Shown here in pieces: positions 24,687 to 33,509 of a stretch of DNA of 50,799 bases; position 1 is the stretch's first letter; every line of letters begins with the position of its first letter. Location: positions 1 to 50,799 of the forward strand of contig CAAGEH010000021.1 of the NCBI GenBank assembly GCA_900768795.1. The letters run 5' to 3'. The notes under the pieces were generated by a model. That model was not told the DNA's origin. It made no database searches and saw only the letters and a program-made list of their open reading frames with translations. The position numbers and the translations under genes were made by a program. This DNA is from an uncultured Collinsella sp. Its GTDB lineage: Bacteria; Actinomycetota; Coriobacteriia; Coriobacteriales; Coriobacteriaceae.

Positions 24687-27257
24687 ATGTTTTCGCCCCT
24701 TATCACCACCGACGTCAACGGCAACGCCCTCACATCTCCCGTCAACCATGCGCGACTCGATGGCGCCACCTACCGCCCGCGCACGCTCGACACCCTTCGC
24801 TTTAAGGACGAGAACCTGCGTGCCGTCTGCGAGGGACGGCGTCATCTGCTTTTTGACGGCGGCATGGGAACCATGCTCCAGGCAGCGGGAATGAAGACGG
24901 GCGCCCTGCCCGAATTGCTCAATTTTGAGGAGCCGGACGTCATCTGCGATATTCAGCATCAATACGTCATGGCGGGATGCGAGGTCATCACCTCCAACAC
25001 GTTCGGCGCCAACGCGCACAAGCTCGACGGTGCCGCAAGCGTTGCCGATGTGTTCGCCGCCGCCGTTGCGTGCGCGCGCAAGGCGGGTGCCCATTACGTC
25101 GCCGGTGACATCGGCCCCACGGGAGCGCTCCTGCGCCCGCTCGGAACCTTGAGTTTCGACGAGGCGTATGCGCTGTTCAAAGAGGAGGTCGAGGCTGCCG
25201 TCGCCGCGGGTGTCGACCTGTTCATCATCGAGACCATGACGGACCTCACCGAGATCAAGGCGGCCGTTTTGGCATGCAAGGAGAACTCGGACCTGCCGAT
25301 TTTCGCGACCATGACCTTTGAGGAGGACGGGCGCACGTTCCTCGGCACGAGTCCTGAGATCGCCGCCATCACCCTCGATGCGCTCGGCGTCGACGTGCTC
25401 GGCATCAACTGCAGCCAGGGGCCTGCGGACCTCCGTCCCTTCGCGCGGCGCATGCTCGCCGTCACCGATAAACCCGTAATGGTCCAGGCAAACGCCGGCC
25501 TTCCCCACGTGGACGACGAGGGCAACACCATTTTCGATATCGGTCCCGATGAATATGCCGAGGCGGTTGCCGGCATGATCGAGGACGGCGTCGGCATCGT
25601 GGGCGGGTGCTGCGGCACCACGCCCGCGCACATGGCGGAGCTGAAAAAACTCATCGACGGGCGCACGCCCGACCTGCGCCATCACGCCCCCTCGATGTAT
25701 GTGACGAGCGCGCAGTCCGTGGTCGACCTGCCCGTGGGCGGACACAAGATTGCGGTTATCGGCGAGCGCATCAACCCCACCGGAAAAAAACGCCTGCAGG
25801 CGGCCCTCCGCGCGGGCGACATGGATTACGTGGTGAGCCAGGGCATCAGCCAGCAGGAACAGGGCGCCGACATCCTCGACGTCAACGTCGGTCTGCCCGA
25901 AATCGACGAGGTCAAGATGATTCAGGCGGCAACCGAGCAGCTCCAGGGCTCAACGTTGCTCCCCCTGCAGATCGACTCCACCGACCCCGCTGCCGTCGAA
26001 GCGGCAGTGCGCCGCTACGCGGGTAAGCCCATCATCAACTCCGTCAACGGCAAGCAGCAGATCATGAACGAGATTCTGCCGCTCGTGGCGCACTACGGCA
26101 CCAACGTCATCGGCCTCGCACTCGACGAGGACGGCATCGCCGACACCGCCGAGAAGCGCTTTGCCATCGCCGAAAGAATCGTCAAGGCATGCGAGAGCTA
26201 TGGCATCGGTCGCGACCGCATCCTCATCGACTGCCTCGTGATGACCGCCTCGACCAACCAAGCGCAGGTTGTCGAAATCCTGCGCGCGGTCAATATGGTC
26301 AAGACGCGTCTCGGCGTGAAGTGCGCACTCGGTGTCTCCAACGTGAGCTTCGGTTTGCCGGCACGTCCCCTGCTGGGTTCGACGTTCTTGGCGGCGGCGT
26401 TTGGCGCCGGCCTCGATGCGCCCATCATGAACCCGGGCTCTGCACGCTTTATGGATGCCGTTCGCAGCTACCGCGTTCTCAACGGAGAGGACGAGGGCTC
26501 GAGCGCTTATATCGAGCGCTATGCCGGTTGGACGGACCCGTACAAGATCGCCGCGAACCCGGCTGCTGCAACGGCAGGCGCAGACGCGACGAACGATACG
26601 GCAAGCGCCAGCTCCGTGGCTGCATCCGACGGCAACGACGAGGACCCGATCCGTCGTCTCGTCATCAGCGGACGAAAAGGCGAGATCGCTGCCGCAACAG
26701 AAGAGCTGCTCAAGACCACGGACCCCATGGACCTGATCAACAAGCACTTTATTCCCGCGCTTGACGAGGTCGGCGTCCTCTTTGACCAGGGCAAATTCTT
26801 CCTGCCGCAGCTCATGGCATCGGCGGAGGCCGCGCGCGTCGGGTTCGACGCCATCAAAGCCGCCATGCCCGCGGGAGAAGTCGTGGACAAGGGCAAGATC
26901 TGCGTCGCCACCGTCAAGGGCGATATCCACGACATCGGCAAGAACATCGTCAAGATGCTGCTCGACAACTACGGCTACACGGTATTCGACCTGGGTCGCG
27001 ATGTGGACCCGCAGGCGGTGCTCGACTGCGTGCGCGAACGCAATATCAAGCTTGTGGGTCTCTCGGCGCTTATGACCACCACGGTCGCAAACATGGAAGA
27101 GACCATCAAGCTGCTTCACGCCGAGGTGCCCGACGTCAAGATCATCGTCGGAGGCGCCGTGCTCACGCCCGAATACGCAAAGCAGATCGGCGCCGACTAC
27201 TACGCCAAAGACGCCGCCGAGAGCGCACGCATCGCCGAGGAGGTTTTCGGCAACTAG
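24687..27257 (+). CDS. metH: Cobalamin-dependent methionine synthase lacking the reactivation domain
   Basis: An 856-residue enzyme moving a methyl group from methyl-THF to homocysteine through cobalamin. Order: homocysteine-binding barrel (about 45-330) with zinc ligands in GINCSQGP near 240 and GGCCGTTP near 308, pterin-binding barrel (about 350-600, IAVIGERINPTGKK), then the cobalamin cap and Rossmann domain (about 650-855) with the DxHxxG motif in GDIHDIGKNIV near 745. An Ala/Ser/Asp-rich linker (about 625-650) joins the halves. No SAM-binding activation domain follows; that function is in the gene just upstream. The start is ATG 24687 with a weak ribosome-binding site. The frame opens upstream but overlaps the preceding gene. 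Confidence 0.95.
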   Translation: MFSPLITTDVNGNALTSPVNHARLDGATYRPRTLDTLRFKDENLRAVCEGRRHLLFDGGMGTMLQAAGMKTGALPELLNFEEPDVICDIQHQYVMAGCEVITSNTFGANAHKLDGAASVADVFAAAVACARKAGAHYVAGDIGPTGALLRPLGTLSFDEAYALFKEEVEAAVAAGVDLFIIETMTDLTEIKAAVLACKENSDLPIFATMTFEEDGRTFLGTSPEIAAITLDALGVDVLGINCSQGPADLRPFARRMLAVTDKPVMVQANAGLPHVDDEGNTIFDIGPDEYAEAVAGMIEDGVGIVGGCCGTTPAHMAELKKLIDGRTPDLRHHAPSMYVTSAQSVVDLPVGGHKIAVIGERINPTGKKRLQAALRAGDMDYVVSQGISQQEQGADILDVNVGLPEIDEVKMIQAATEQLQGSTLLPLQIDSTDPAAVEAAVRRYAGKPIINSVNGKQQIMNEILPLVAHYGTNVIGLALDEDGIADTAEKRFAIAERIVKACESYGIGRDRILIDCLVMTASTNQAQVVEILRAVNMVKTRLGVKCALGVSNVSFGLPARPLLGSTFLAAAFGAGLDAPIMNPGSARFMDAVRSYRVLNGEDEGSSAYIERYAGWTDPYKIAANPAAATAGADATNDTASASSVAASDGNDEDPIRRLVISGRKGEIAAATEELLKTTDPMDLINKHFIPALDEVGVLFDQGKFFLPQLMASAEAARVGFDAIKAAMPAGEVVDKGKICVATVKGDIHDIGKNIVKMLLDNYGYTVFDLGRDVDPQAVLDCVRERNIKLVGLSALMTTTVANMEETIKLLHAEVPDVKIIVGGAVLTPEYAKQIGADYYAKDAAESARIAEEVFGN

Positions 27258-27367
27258 CATCCTGGAAAACTGTCCCGATTTAGCGTTGAATCGACCCCGT
27301 CAACGCAGTACATGCTTTAGCAAGGTAGAATATCTGCCATTGTTGAGCCATACAAGGAGGAGCGCAT

Positions 27368-28732
27368 ATGGCGATTACGCCCCAAGAAATCGCTGAGACC
27401 CGCGGCATGGTCGCAGAACAGAACCTCGACATCCGTACGATCACCATGGGAATCTCGCTCATGGGCTGCGCCGATGAGAATCTCGACCGCATGTGCGACA
27501 AGGTGTATGACCACGTCACGCACACGGCGGAGCACCTCGTCAAGACCGCGGAGGACCTCGAAAACGAGTACGGTATCCCCATCGTCAACAAGCGCGTCTC
27601 CGTTACGCCCGTTGCCAAGATCGCCGCGTGCTGCAAGGACGAGGACCTCACGCCGCTCGCCCATGCTCTCGACCGCGCCGCAGAGACCCTCGGCATCGAC
27701 TACCTCGGCGGTTTTTCCGCAACCGTGCAAAAGGGCATCGGAGATGCCGACCGCAGGCTCATCAAGTCGATTCCCCAGGCGCTCGCACAGACGAGCCGCG
27801 TCTGCTCGTCCATGAACGTGGCGAGCCTCCGCGCCGGCATCAATATGGATGCCGTGCTCATGGCCGCCCAAACCATCATCGACGCCGCCAAGCTCACCGC
27901 CGATAACGACTCGATCGGCGCCTCTAAGTTCGTCTGCTTTGCCAACATGGTCGAGGACTCGCCGTTCATGGCGGGCGCCGTGCATGGCGGCGGCGAGGCA
28001 GATGCCGTCATCAACGTCGGCGTCTCGGGCCCCGGTGTCATGGCGGCAGCTCTCGAGCAGCTGCCCGATTCCGCCTCGATGATGGAAGTTGCCGAGAAGA
28101 TCAAGCAGACTGCCTTCAAGATCACCCGCGCAGGCGAGCTCATGAGCCGCGAGGCGAGCCGCCGTCTGGGCGTCGAAAAGGGTATCGTCGACCTTTCGCT
28201 CGCTCCTACCCCCGCTATCGGCGACTCCGTGGCGCGCATCCTCGAGATCATCGGCGTCGGTAAATGCGGAGGCCCGGGCACCACGTGCGCCCTCGCCATG
28301 CTCAACGATGCCGTCAAGAAGGGCGGCGTCATGGCGAGCTCGAGCGTGGGCGGCCTTTCGGGCGCCTTCATCCCCGTGTCCGAAGACGCCGGCATGATTT
28401 CCGCCGTCGAGGCAGGCGCGCTCTCGATCGAAAAGCTCGAGGCCATGACCTGTGTCTGCTCGGTCGGCCTCGATATGATCGCCATCCCCGGCGACACCTC
28501 GGTCGAGACGATCGCCGGCATCATCGCCGACGAGATGGCAATCGGCGTCATCAACAACAAGACCACCGCCGTTCGCGTCATCCCCGCTATCGGCAAGGGC
28601 GTGGGCGACGACGTCAACTACGGCGGTCTCTTCGGTCGCGCGCCGATCATGCCCGTCAACCCCAATGCGGGCACCGTGCTCGCCCACCGCGGCGGACGCT
28701 TCCCCGCCCCGCTCAACTCACTTAAGAACTAG
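27368..28732 (+). CDS. UPF0210/DUF711 family protein
   Basis: A 454-residue cytosolic protein of the PFL/UPF0210 (DUF711) family, whose biochemical role is not established. The N-terminal ETRGMVAEQNLDIRTITMGI and the central NVGVSGPGVM and CGGPGTTCALAMLNDAVKKGG are strongly family-like. The Gly-rich motifs and resemblance to formate-acetyltransferase-like folds are known of the family, without proven activity. In other genomes it is often next to an ACT-domain protein, which is absent here. The start is ATG 27368 with AAGGAGGAG. A terminator hairpin follows the stop. Confidence 0.9.
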   Translation: MAITPQEIAETRGMVAEQNLDIRTITMGISLMGCADENLDRMCDKVYDHVTHTAEHLVKTAEDLENEYGIPIVNKRVSVTPVAKIAACCKDEDLTPLAHALDRAAETLGIDYLGGFSATVQKGIGDADRRLIKSIPQALAQTSRVCSSMNVASLRAGINMDAVLMAAQTIIDAAKLTADNDSIGASKFVCFANMVEDSPFMAGAVHGGGEADAVINVGVSGPGVMAAALEQLPDSASMMEVAEKIKQTAFKITRAGELMSREASRRLGVEKGIVDLSLAPTPAIGDSVARILEIIGVGKCGGPGTTCALAMLNDAVKKGGVMASSSVGGLSGAFIPVSEDAGMISAVEAGALSIEKLEAMTCVCSVGLDMIAIPGDTSVETIAGIIADEMAIGVINNKTTAVRVIPAIGKGVGDDVNYGGLFGRAPIMPVNPNAGTVLAHRGGRFPAPLNSLKN

Positions 28733-28756
28733 CGCTTGCAAACATAGGATTTTGAG

Positions 28757-28804
28757 GGACGCGACGGCGACCGTGTTATGGTCACTATGTCGCGTCCTGT
28801 TTTA
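28757..28804 (+). terminator. Terminator after the UPF0210 gene
   Basis: GGACGCGAC (28757-28765) pairs with GTCGCGTCC (28789-28797). An inner GACC/GGTC pairing is possible, and TGTTTTAT follows. The following gene starts 23 bases later, so its promoter overlaps or lies within. Confidence 0.65.
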
Positions 28805-28826
28805 TACCGATGGGTTAGGAGCAGAC

Positions 28827-29291
28827 ATGAAGCAGTTTACACGCGCCCTCGCGGGCGTCCTTGCCGTTGTCGTTATCGCGCTCGGCGTGTTCTCGGTGCT
28901 GGGAAACACCGTGCTCGCAGACGTCCCATTCATTCAGTCGATGAAAAACAGCGCCGCAAATGCGGTAATCGATTCGACCGGCGTCAAGGGAAAGCTCGAT
29001 TCCGCGCTCAGAAGCAACGCCTCGTCCATCGCATCCGCCACCGGTCTTTCCGAAAGCCAGGTCAACGGCGCGATCGACCAGCTCAACATTCAGTCGTGGA
29101 GCGTCACGTCGCTCCCGAGCAACGCCCAGCGAACGGGCTCGTTTAGCACCAACTACGGCGGCACGCAGGCAACGGTCACCACGTACAGCGACCCGTCCTA
29201 CGTCACCGTCAACGCCGCCGGTCAGGACGTCACGCTTTCCGTTCCCAGCAGTGCCCGGTCGTATGTGGGCTATCTTGGCTATTTAAAGTAG
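28827..29291 (+). CDS. Small exported or membrane-anchored hypothetical protein
   Basis: A 154-residue protein with one N-terminal hydrophobic helix (LAGVLAVVVIALGVFSVLG), then about 120 residues of Ser/Thr/Asn-rich sequence. The extracytoplasmic part has a helical half (SALRSNASSIASATGLSESQ) and a beta-like C-terminal half ending VGYLGYLK. It is not a lipoprotein (no lipobox). The start is ATG 28827 with AGGAG. Convergent with the next gene, which is also a single-pass membrane protein with a Gly/Ser/Thr-rich extracellular part. Not recognised. Confidence 0.8.
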   Translation: MKQFTRALAGVLAVVVIALGVFSVLGNTVLADVPFIQSMKNSAANAVIDSTGVKGKLDSALRSNASSIASATGLSESQVNGAIDQLNIQSWSVTSLPSNAQRTGSFSTNYGGTQATVTTYSDPSYVTVNAAGQDVTLSVPSSARSYVGYLGYLK

Positions 29292-29312
29292 ATAGTGCGC
29301 AAACGGCAAAGG

Positions 29313-30104
29313 CTAGCTTGCACTGGGAAGGTCAACCGCGGCGTTGCCTCCGCCTTTCAGCCCGAGCATCAAACGGTTACCGTCCAGGCTCACGCTTTCG
29401 ACAGCGCCGGTACCCGTTTTGTATTTGACCGGCATGGAGCCGTATCCCGGCATAAAGCTCGTCACCGTCCATGTGGTTTTCCCATTGCTGACGATGTAAA
29501 GGCTGCCGTCCATTCGAGCCAACCCCGCAGGTTTACCAGCAAGTTTTGTCACCGTATGCGCTGCCGCCTTATCGACCGAATTGGTGATACGGCTGACGAG
29601 CGTCCATGTGCCCTTGCGTTTGGCGAAAGCATATTCGTAGTCTGCAAGGACGACTTTTGCCTTGGTTCCGCTCGCACATTTTGATACCCGGTCGTCCTCG
29701 CCGGCGGTTGCCTCGGCGGCGTCTGCGGCATCCGCGCCGTCGTACAGAAGAACGTTGCGCACGGCGTTGACGAGACCCGTTACCGTAACAAAAGCCAATA
29801 CAGCGCCAATCAAAACTGCAGCTAAATATACGTAGCGCAGCCGTTGGGGCGATTGCGGTTTTTGCATTGCGCGAGAGCGATACGCTTTGCCCCCGGCGGC
29901 AGCGCGCATGTAAAAAGCCGCGGTCTCATCGGTTAATCGCGCCGCTTTTAGTGCGGCATCTCGAGCATTGAGCGGAGCATGAACCTTTGCGGCCACGATC
30001 GAGTCTGTATCGGCCGATGCCGTCCTAGGCGGCGACACCCCGATCGAAGTCTCCCGTTCGTTCCGATTTTGCGGCAATCCCGCACCCCTTTTCGTTGTCG
30101 CCAT
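29313..30104 (-). CDS. Single-pass membrane protein of unknown function
   Basis: A 263-residue protein with a basic cytosolic N-terminus of about 90 residues, one transmembrane helix (YVYLAAVLIGAVLAFVTVTG, near 92-111) and an extracytoplasmic domain of about 150 residues. That domain contains YEYAFAKRKGTWTLVSR and TTWTVTSFMPGYGSMPVKY, which reads as beta-rich. ATG 30104 has no clear ribosome-binding site; TATCCT lies about 18 bases upstream, so a leaderless message is possible. It ends 22 bases from the convergent gene. Not recognised. Confidence 0.75.
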   Translation of the reverse strand: MATTKRGAGLPQNRNERETSIGVSPPRTASADTDSIVAAKVHAPLNARDAALKAARLTDETAAFYMRAAAGGKAYRSRAMQKPQSPQRLRYVYLAAVLIGAVLAFVTVTGLVNAVRNVLLYDGADAADAAEATAGEDDRVSKCASGTKAKVVLADYEYAFAKRKGTWTLVSRITNSVDKAAAHTVTKLAGKPAGLARMDGSLYIVSNGKTTWTVTSFMPGYGSMPVKYKTGTGAVESVSLDGNRLMLGLKGGGNAAVDLPSAS

Positions 30105-30210
30105 CGCATATATGTCGGCATAGGATACCGCTCGATTCCCGCAAACAGCAAGACGCCCGCATGATTGCAGTATTTTCTGGCATCACTGCTCTCAACGAGC
30201 TTTCTGATTC

Positions 30211-31095
30211 CTATCGTTCCGAACGCAGACGGCAGAGCAGCTCCTCGCACGCGCGGGAGCGCAGACGGTACTTCTTCCAAACCAAGAACGATGCAATCTC
30301 CATCGGCGGATCAAGCGGAATAAAGCGCAGGTCGGAGGCATCATCCAACTGCAGCAGATGGTCGATGCCCATGGCGCATGCCGCGCCCGAGCGCACGAGA
30401 TGCGACGCGTTGCCGATTAAATCGAAGCACCCCACGATATTGAGATTGTCGACGTCGATGGCGCCACTCGACCATGCCGCAAGGTCTAGCGCCTTATTCG
30501 AGGTGCGCAAACTCAGCAAAAGCGGCATCTCGGCAATCTCGGAAGGTGTTGCCGCATCGAGTGCAGCCCACGGACCGTCAGCTGCCACGGCCACACCCAC
30601 TCGATCGGATATCGGCATGCGTAACCATTCGTATTTATCGAGATTCACGGGCTCGAGCAGCAGCGCAAAATCGATGAGGCCACGCTCGAGCCGCTCCTCC
30701 ACGGCGTCGGCATTTCCGGTGTAGAGCTCAACGGTTACGCCCGGATGATTGCGGCGCAGGCCGGCGAAGGCGCCCAGCACGTGTTTCATGGCCTGGGTCT
30801 CCCCCGCGCCGATACGGATGTTTCCCGAGATACCGAGCTCGCGGTCGGCGAGCTCCATCTCGGTCTGTTCCACGAGCGAGACGATCTCTTCCGCGCGCTG
30901 GCGCAAGCGCATGCCGTCTCCCGTGAGCACGCAGGAACGATTGGTACGCTCGAACAACTCCACGCCAAGTTCGCGCTCCAAATCGGCCATCTGACGCGAG
31001 AGCGTCGGCTGCGTTACATGCAGCACGTTGGCGGCCTCGGTCATGTTCTCCTCGCGCGCCACGGCGAGAAAGTAACGCAGCGTTCGCAGCTCCAT
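30211..31095 (-). CDS. LysR-family transcriptional regulator
   Basis: A 294-residue LysR-type regulator. The N-terminal winged helix MELRTLRYFLAVAREENMTE, then AANVLHVTQPTLSRQMADLE, is canonical, followed by the linker helix and a two-lobe effector domain (about 92-294, GNIRIGAGETQ onward). The start is ATG 31095 with AAAGGAG. It is divergent from the redox cluster at 31246-33074 across 150 bases that hold a good LysR-type palindrome, so it very likely controls that cluster. Effector unknown. Confidence 0.95.
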   Translation of the reverse strand: MELRTLRYFLAVAREENMTEAANVLHVTQPTLSRQMADLERELGVELFERTNRSCVLTGDGMRLRQRAEEIVSLVEQTEMELADRELGISGNIRIGAGETQAMKHVLGAFAGLRRNHPGVTVELYTGNADAVEERLERGLIDFALLLEPVNLDKYEWLRMPISDRVGVAVAADGPWAALDAATPSEIAEMPLLLSLRTSNKALDLAAWSSGAIDVDNLNIVGCFDLIGNASHLVRSGAACAMGIDHLLQLDDASDLRFIPLDPPMEIASFLVWKKYRLRSRACEELLCRLRSER

Positions 31096-31160
31096 GTTTG
31101 CTCCTTTACGGATAACGAAAAGCTACATTCGAATCGCTTCATTTTCCATACGCAATCCGT

Positions 31161-31185
31161 ATGCCTAGCTAGTTGTTATAGGCAA
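31161..31185. promoter_or_regulatory. Likely LysR operator
   Basis: ATGCCTA (31161-31167) and TAGGCAA (31179-31185) form an interrupted palindrome with an 11-base centre, the usual LysR spacing. It sits between the divergent regulator and its presumed targets. A second, smaller palindrome ATACG-CAATC-CGTAT lies immediately left (31148-31162). Confidence 0.6.
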
Positions 31186-31245
31186 TATACATTATTAATT
31201 GCCCAGAGTATCTTTTGAGAAGAGTGACATCGAGAAAGGACGCAC

Positions 31246-31551
31246 ATGGACTACGTTACGCTCAACAACGGAGTCAAAATCCCCCAGCTAGGACTTGGAA
31301 CCTATCTGCTTGAGCCCGATGATGCGCAATCGTCGGTCGCATTTGCGCTTAATGCGGGATATGAGCTTATCGATACCGCCAATGCCTACGTAAATGAGCG
31401 AGCAGTGGGTCGCAGCATGCGAGCATCAAATTTGCCGCGCGAAAACGTGTTCCTCGAGGAGCCCTACCGACCGCACGAGCTCGTGGGTCCAAAAGCCCGC
31501 CCCGGTGAGAAGCCCTTGGCGGGCACCACCAAAGTCAAGCTGTCGAGGTAA
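31246..31551 (+). pseudogene. Aldo/keto reductase remnant with internal deletion
   Basis: The first 70 residues are a normal AKR N-terminus (MDYVTLNNGVKIPQLGLGTY and DTANAYVNERAVG with the catalytic-region Asp and Tyr). After NVFLE the barrel is missing. The frame continues for 31 residues (PYRPHELVGPKARPGEK and PLAGTTKVKLSR) and stops. GTTK resembles the late AKR cofactor motif PxxGTxK, so about 130 internal residues appear deleted and the end lost; a full AKR has about 280 residues. ATG 31246 keeps a good ribosome-binding site (GAAAGGA). It is first in the LysR-controlled cluster and probably inactive as an enzyme. Confidence 0.7.
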
Positions 31552-31555
31552 GCAT

Positions 31556-31834
31556 ATGGAAGAGCAGATGAACGAAGCACTTCTTGTCAACCTGCGCGAT
31601 GCCGGGTGCGACGAGGCGCCCATCGCAGAACTTGAAGCGCTGCCATGCGGATGCGCACGCATCTGCCGGCTCAAGGAGTACCGGCGCGAACTCCTCGGAA
31701 TGATTCACTCCGAGGAGAAAAAGCTCGAATGCCTCGATTACCTCATCTACCGGCTGTGCAACGAATACCAAGTGGGACCAAAAATGGGGCAAAACCCCTC
31801 CCGTCCATCGAGAAAGGAAGAACATGACTGTTAA
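31556..31834 (+). CDS. Small Cys-containing hypothetical protein
   Basis: A 92-residue protein of unknown role. The C-terminal half is a charged helix (RLKEYRRELLGMIHSEEKKLECLDYL) like the dimerisation helix of MerR-type regulators, and the N-terminal half has Cys-rich ALPCGCARICRLKE. No DNA-binding domain is present. It starts four bases after the AKR remnant stop and overlaps the next gene by 11 bases, so it is translated with the cluster. Confidence 0.65.
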   Translation: MEEQMNEALLVNLRDAGCDEAPIAELEALPCGCARICRLKEYRRELLGMIHSEEKKLECLDYLIYRLCNEYQVGPKMGQNPSRPSRKEEHDC

Positions 31835-32573
31835 ACAAACCGCAGGCCACGATGCTCTGGGTGAATTTGCACCCGAGTTCGCACATCTCAACGACGACAT
31901 TCTCTTTGGCGAGGTGTGGAACCGCACCGGCAAACTCCCGCTCAAGCTGCGCAGCATCGTGACCATAAGCGCGCTGATCGGCAAGGGGATCGTCGACAGC
32001 TCGCTCAAGTATCATCTGACAACCGCCCGCAAAAACGGTGTCACGCGCGACGAGATGGCGGAGATCCTCACTCACATCGCCTTCTACGCCGGCTGGCCCA
32101 ACGCTTGGGCTGCGTTCAATATGGCAAAGGAGGTCTATGCCGACGAAGCCGCGGAGGCAGAAGGCCACGGTGGCTTCTTTGGTCTGGGCGAGCTCAACGA
32201 TGCCTATGCGCAATATTTCACCGGCAAAAGCTACCTCAAAGCGCTCACCGGGCCGGACGATTACCTGGCCATCCACAACGTGACCTTTGAGCCCGGCTGC
32301 CGCAACAACTGGCATATCCACCACGCGAGCAAAGGCGGCGGACAGGTGCTCATCTGCGTCGATGGCGAGGGCTGGTACCAGGAGGAGGGCAAGCCCGCGC
32401 AGCGTCTGCGCCCCGGCGATGTCGTTGAGATCCCGGCAAACGTCAAGCATTGGCACGGCGCCGCGGTCGACTGCTGGTTTAGCCATCTGGCATTCGAGTA
32501 CCCCGGCGAGGATTGTTCCAACGAGTGGCTCGAGCCCGTCGACAACGCTCAATACAACGAACTGGAGGCATAA
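31824..32573 (+). CDS. Carboxymuconolactone decarboxylase-cupin fusion protein
   Basis: A 249-residue two-domain protein. The N-terminal AhpD/CMD-like helical domain (about 1-110: LRSIVTISALIGKGIVDSS, HLTTARKNGVTRDE, HIAFYAGWPNAWAAF) lacks the AhpD CxxC, so peroxidase-type chemistry is unlikely. The C-terminal cupin (about 145-235) has metal-ligand-like HIHHASKGGGQ and ANVKHWHGAA. ATG 31824 has AAGGAAG upstream and overlaps the preceding gene. Such fusions commonly sit beside LysR regulators, AKRs and flavodoxins, as here. The substrate is unknown. Confidence 0.9.
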   Translation: MTVKQTAGHDALGEFAPEFAHLNDDILFGEVWNRTGKLPLKLRSIVTISALIGKGIVDSSLKYHLTTARKNGVTRDEMAEILTHIAFYAGWPNAWAAFNMAKEVYADEAAEAEGHGGFFGLGELNDAYAQYFTGKSYLKALTGPDDYLAIHNVTFEPGCRNNWHIHHASKGGGQVLICVDGEGWYQEEGKPAQRLRPGDVVEIPANVKHWHGAAVDCWFSHLAFEYPGEDCSNEWLEPVDNAQYNELEA

Positions 32574-32576
32574 TCC

Positions 32577-33074
32577 ATGAACAAGAAAATGCTGGTTGTC
32601 TATTACAGCTGGTCAAACGGCAACACCGAGGCGATTGCCGAACAACTCGCCGATGCCTGCGATGCCGATATCTGCCGGATCGAAACCGTAGAGCCCTATC
32701 CGAGCGACTACGATGAAACCGTCGAGCAGGCACATCGCGAGGTCGACGCGGGATACGAGCCAGCAATCGAGCAACTTGAATTCGACCCGAGCGGCTACGA
32801 CATCGTCGCGGTGGGCACACCCACGTGGTGGTACACCATGGCGCCTGCGGTCAAGACATTCATGGGCGGCGTCGATTGGTCGGGCAAAACCGTCATCGCC
32901 TTTGCGACCAACGGCGGTTGGACGGGTTCCACGCTCGACGACATCGAGGATGCCGCTGTGGGAGCGATTGCAGGGCCGAGCTTCGCTGCCCAGTTCGACT
33001 CGACGGGTGGAAGCCGTCAAGTTACACCTCAGGCGGAGGTAGACGTTTGGATCGAGCGCGTTCGAGCGCTGTAA
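32577..33074 (+). CDS. Flavodoxin-like protein
   Basis: A 165-residue FMN-binding electron-transfer protein. The FMN phosphate loop appears as YYSWSNGNTEAIAEQLA near residue 9, with the second FMN loop VGTPTWWYTMAPAV near 77 and the third in FATNGGWTGST near 110. It belongs to the flavodoxin_4-like group without a long insertion. It starts three bases after the previous stop with GGAGG in the end of that gene, and is the last gene of the LysR-controlled cluster, ended by a strong terminator. Confidence 0.93.
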   Translation: MNKKMLVVYYSWSNGNTEAIAEQLADACDADICRIETVEPYPSDYDETVEQAHREVDAGYEPAIEQLEFDPSGYDIVAVGTPTWWYTMAPAVKTFMGGVDWSGKTVIAFATNGGWTGSTLDDIEDAAVGAIAGPSFAAQFDSTGGSRQVTPQAEVDVWIERVRAL

Positions 33075-33082
33075 AACGTTGC

Positions 33083-33133
33083 AAGCCGCCGGTCTTTGAG
33101 AACATTGCAGTTCCAGGGACCGGCGGCTTTTTT
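33083..33133 (+). terminator. Terminator of the redox cluster
   Basis: Twelve-base-pair stem AAGCCGCCGGTC/GACCGGCGGCTT with a 23-base loop, followed by TTTTTT. Confidence 0.9.
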
Positions 33134-33134
33134 G

Positions 33135-33509
33135 CATATCTCCTCCTAACATCTGACCAAAAAAGACCTAGTCAAACCCAAATGGCAAAACTTGCAAAGG
33201 GAAGCAAAAATTGCAAAAGCAGGTCCCTTTACGTCTGCTACCACACGCAAGCGGCTGCTTTGTTGAAATCAACGAGGCAGCGTAGGAATTAGCTCAAATC
33301 TTGCGGTTTTACTTGGCAAGATTTTTAAAATCTTGCCAGGCTACTTTGCAAGATTGACGATTTCTCGGCACGGGCGGCGCAATCTATACCCGTGCGGCGA
33401 GCTTGTTTGGGGCTGATGCGAACTGTCATGTTACGCTTTCTGGGCACGCAGCGTCCTCAGCGGCGCAACACCATGCCTTTCGCTTTTCGCCCCGAGGGAG
33501 CACCCCACC
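33135..33509. other. Repeat-rich intergenic region upstream of the acetyltransferase
   Basis: 375 bases with no supported gene. Seen: two similar stretches GCAAAACTTGCAAAG and GCAAAAATTGCAAAAG near 33183-33221; a hairpin GCTGC...GTTG/CAAC...GCAGC near 33252-33282; the tandem palindromic sites at 33296-33355; and GCACGGG/CCCGTGC near 33368-33395. It may be a regulated leader or a non-coding RNA. Confidence 0.5.
33296..33355. promoter_or_regulatory. Two tandem palindromic operators, 32-bp phased
   Basis: AAATCTTGC-N11-GCAAGATTT at 33296-33324 is repeated as AAATCTTGC-N11-GCAAGATT at 33328-33355, exactly 32 bases (three helical turns) on. The inner halves also form a near-perfect 25-base palindrome (33314-33338). 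The regulator is not identified. Confidence 0.6.
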
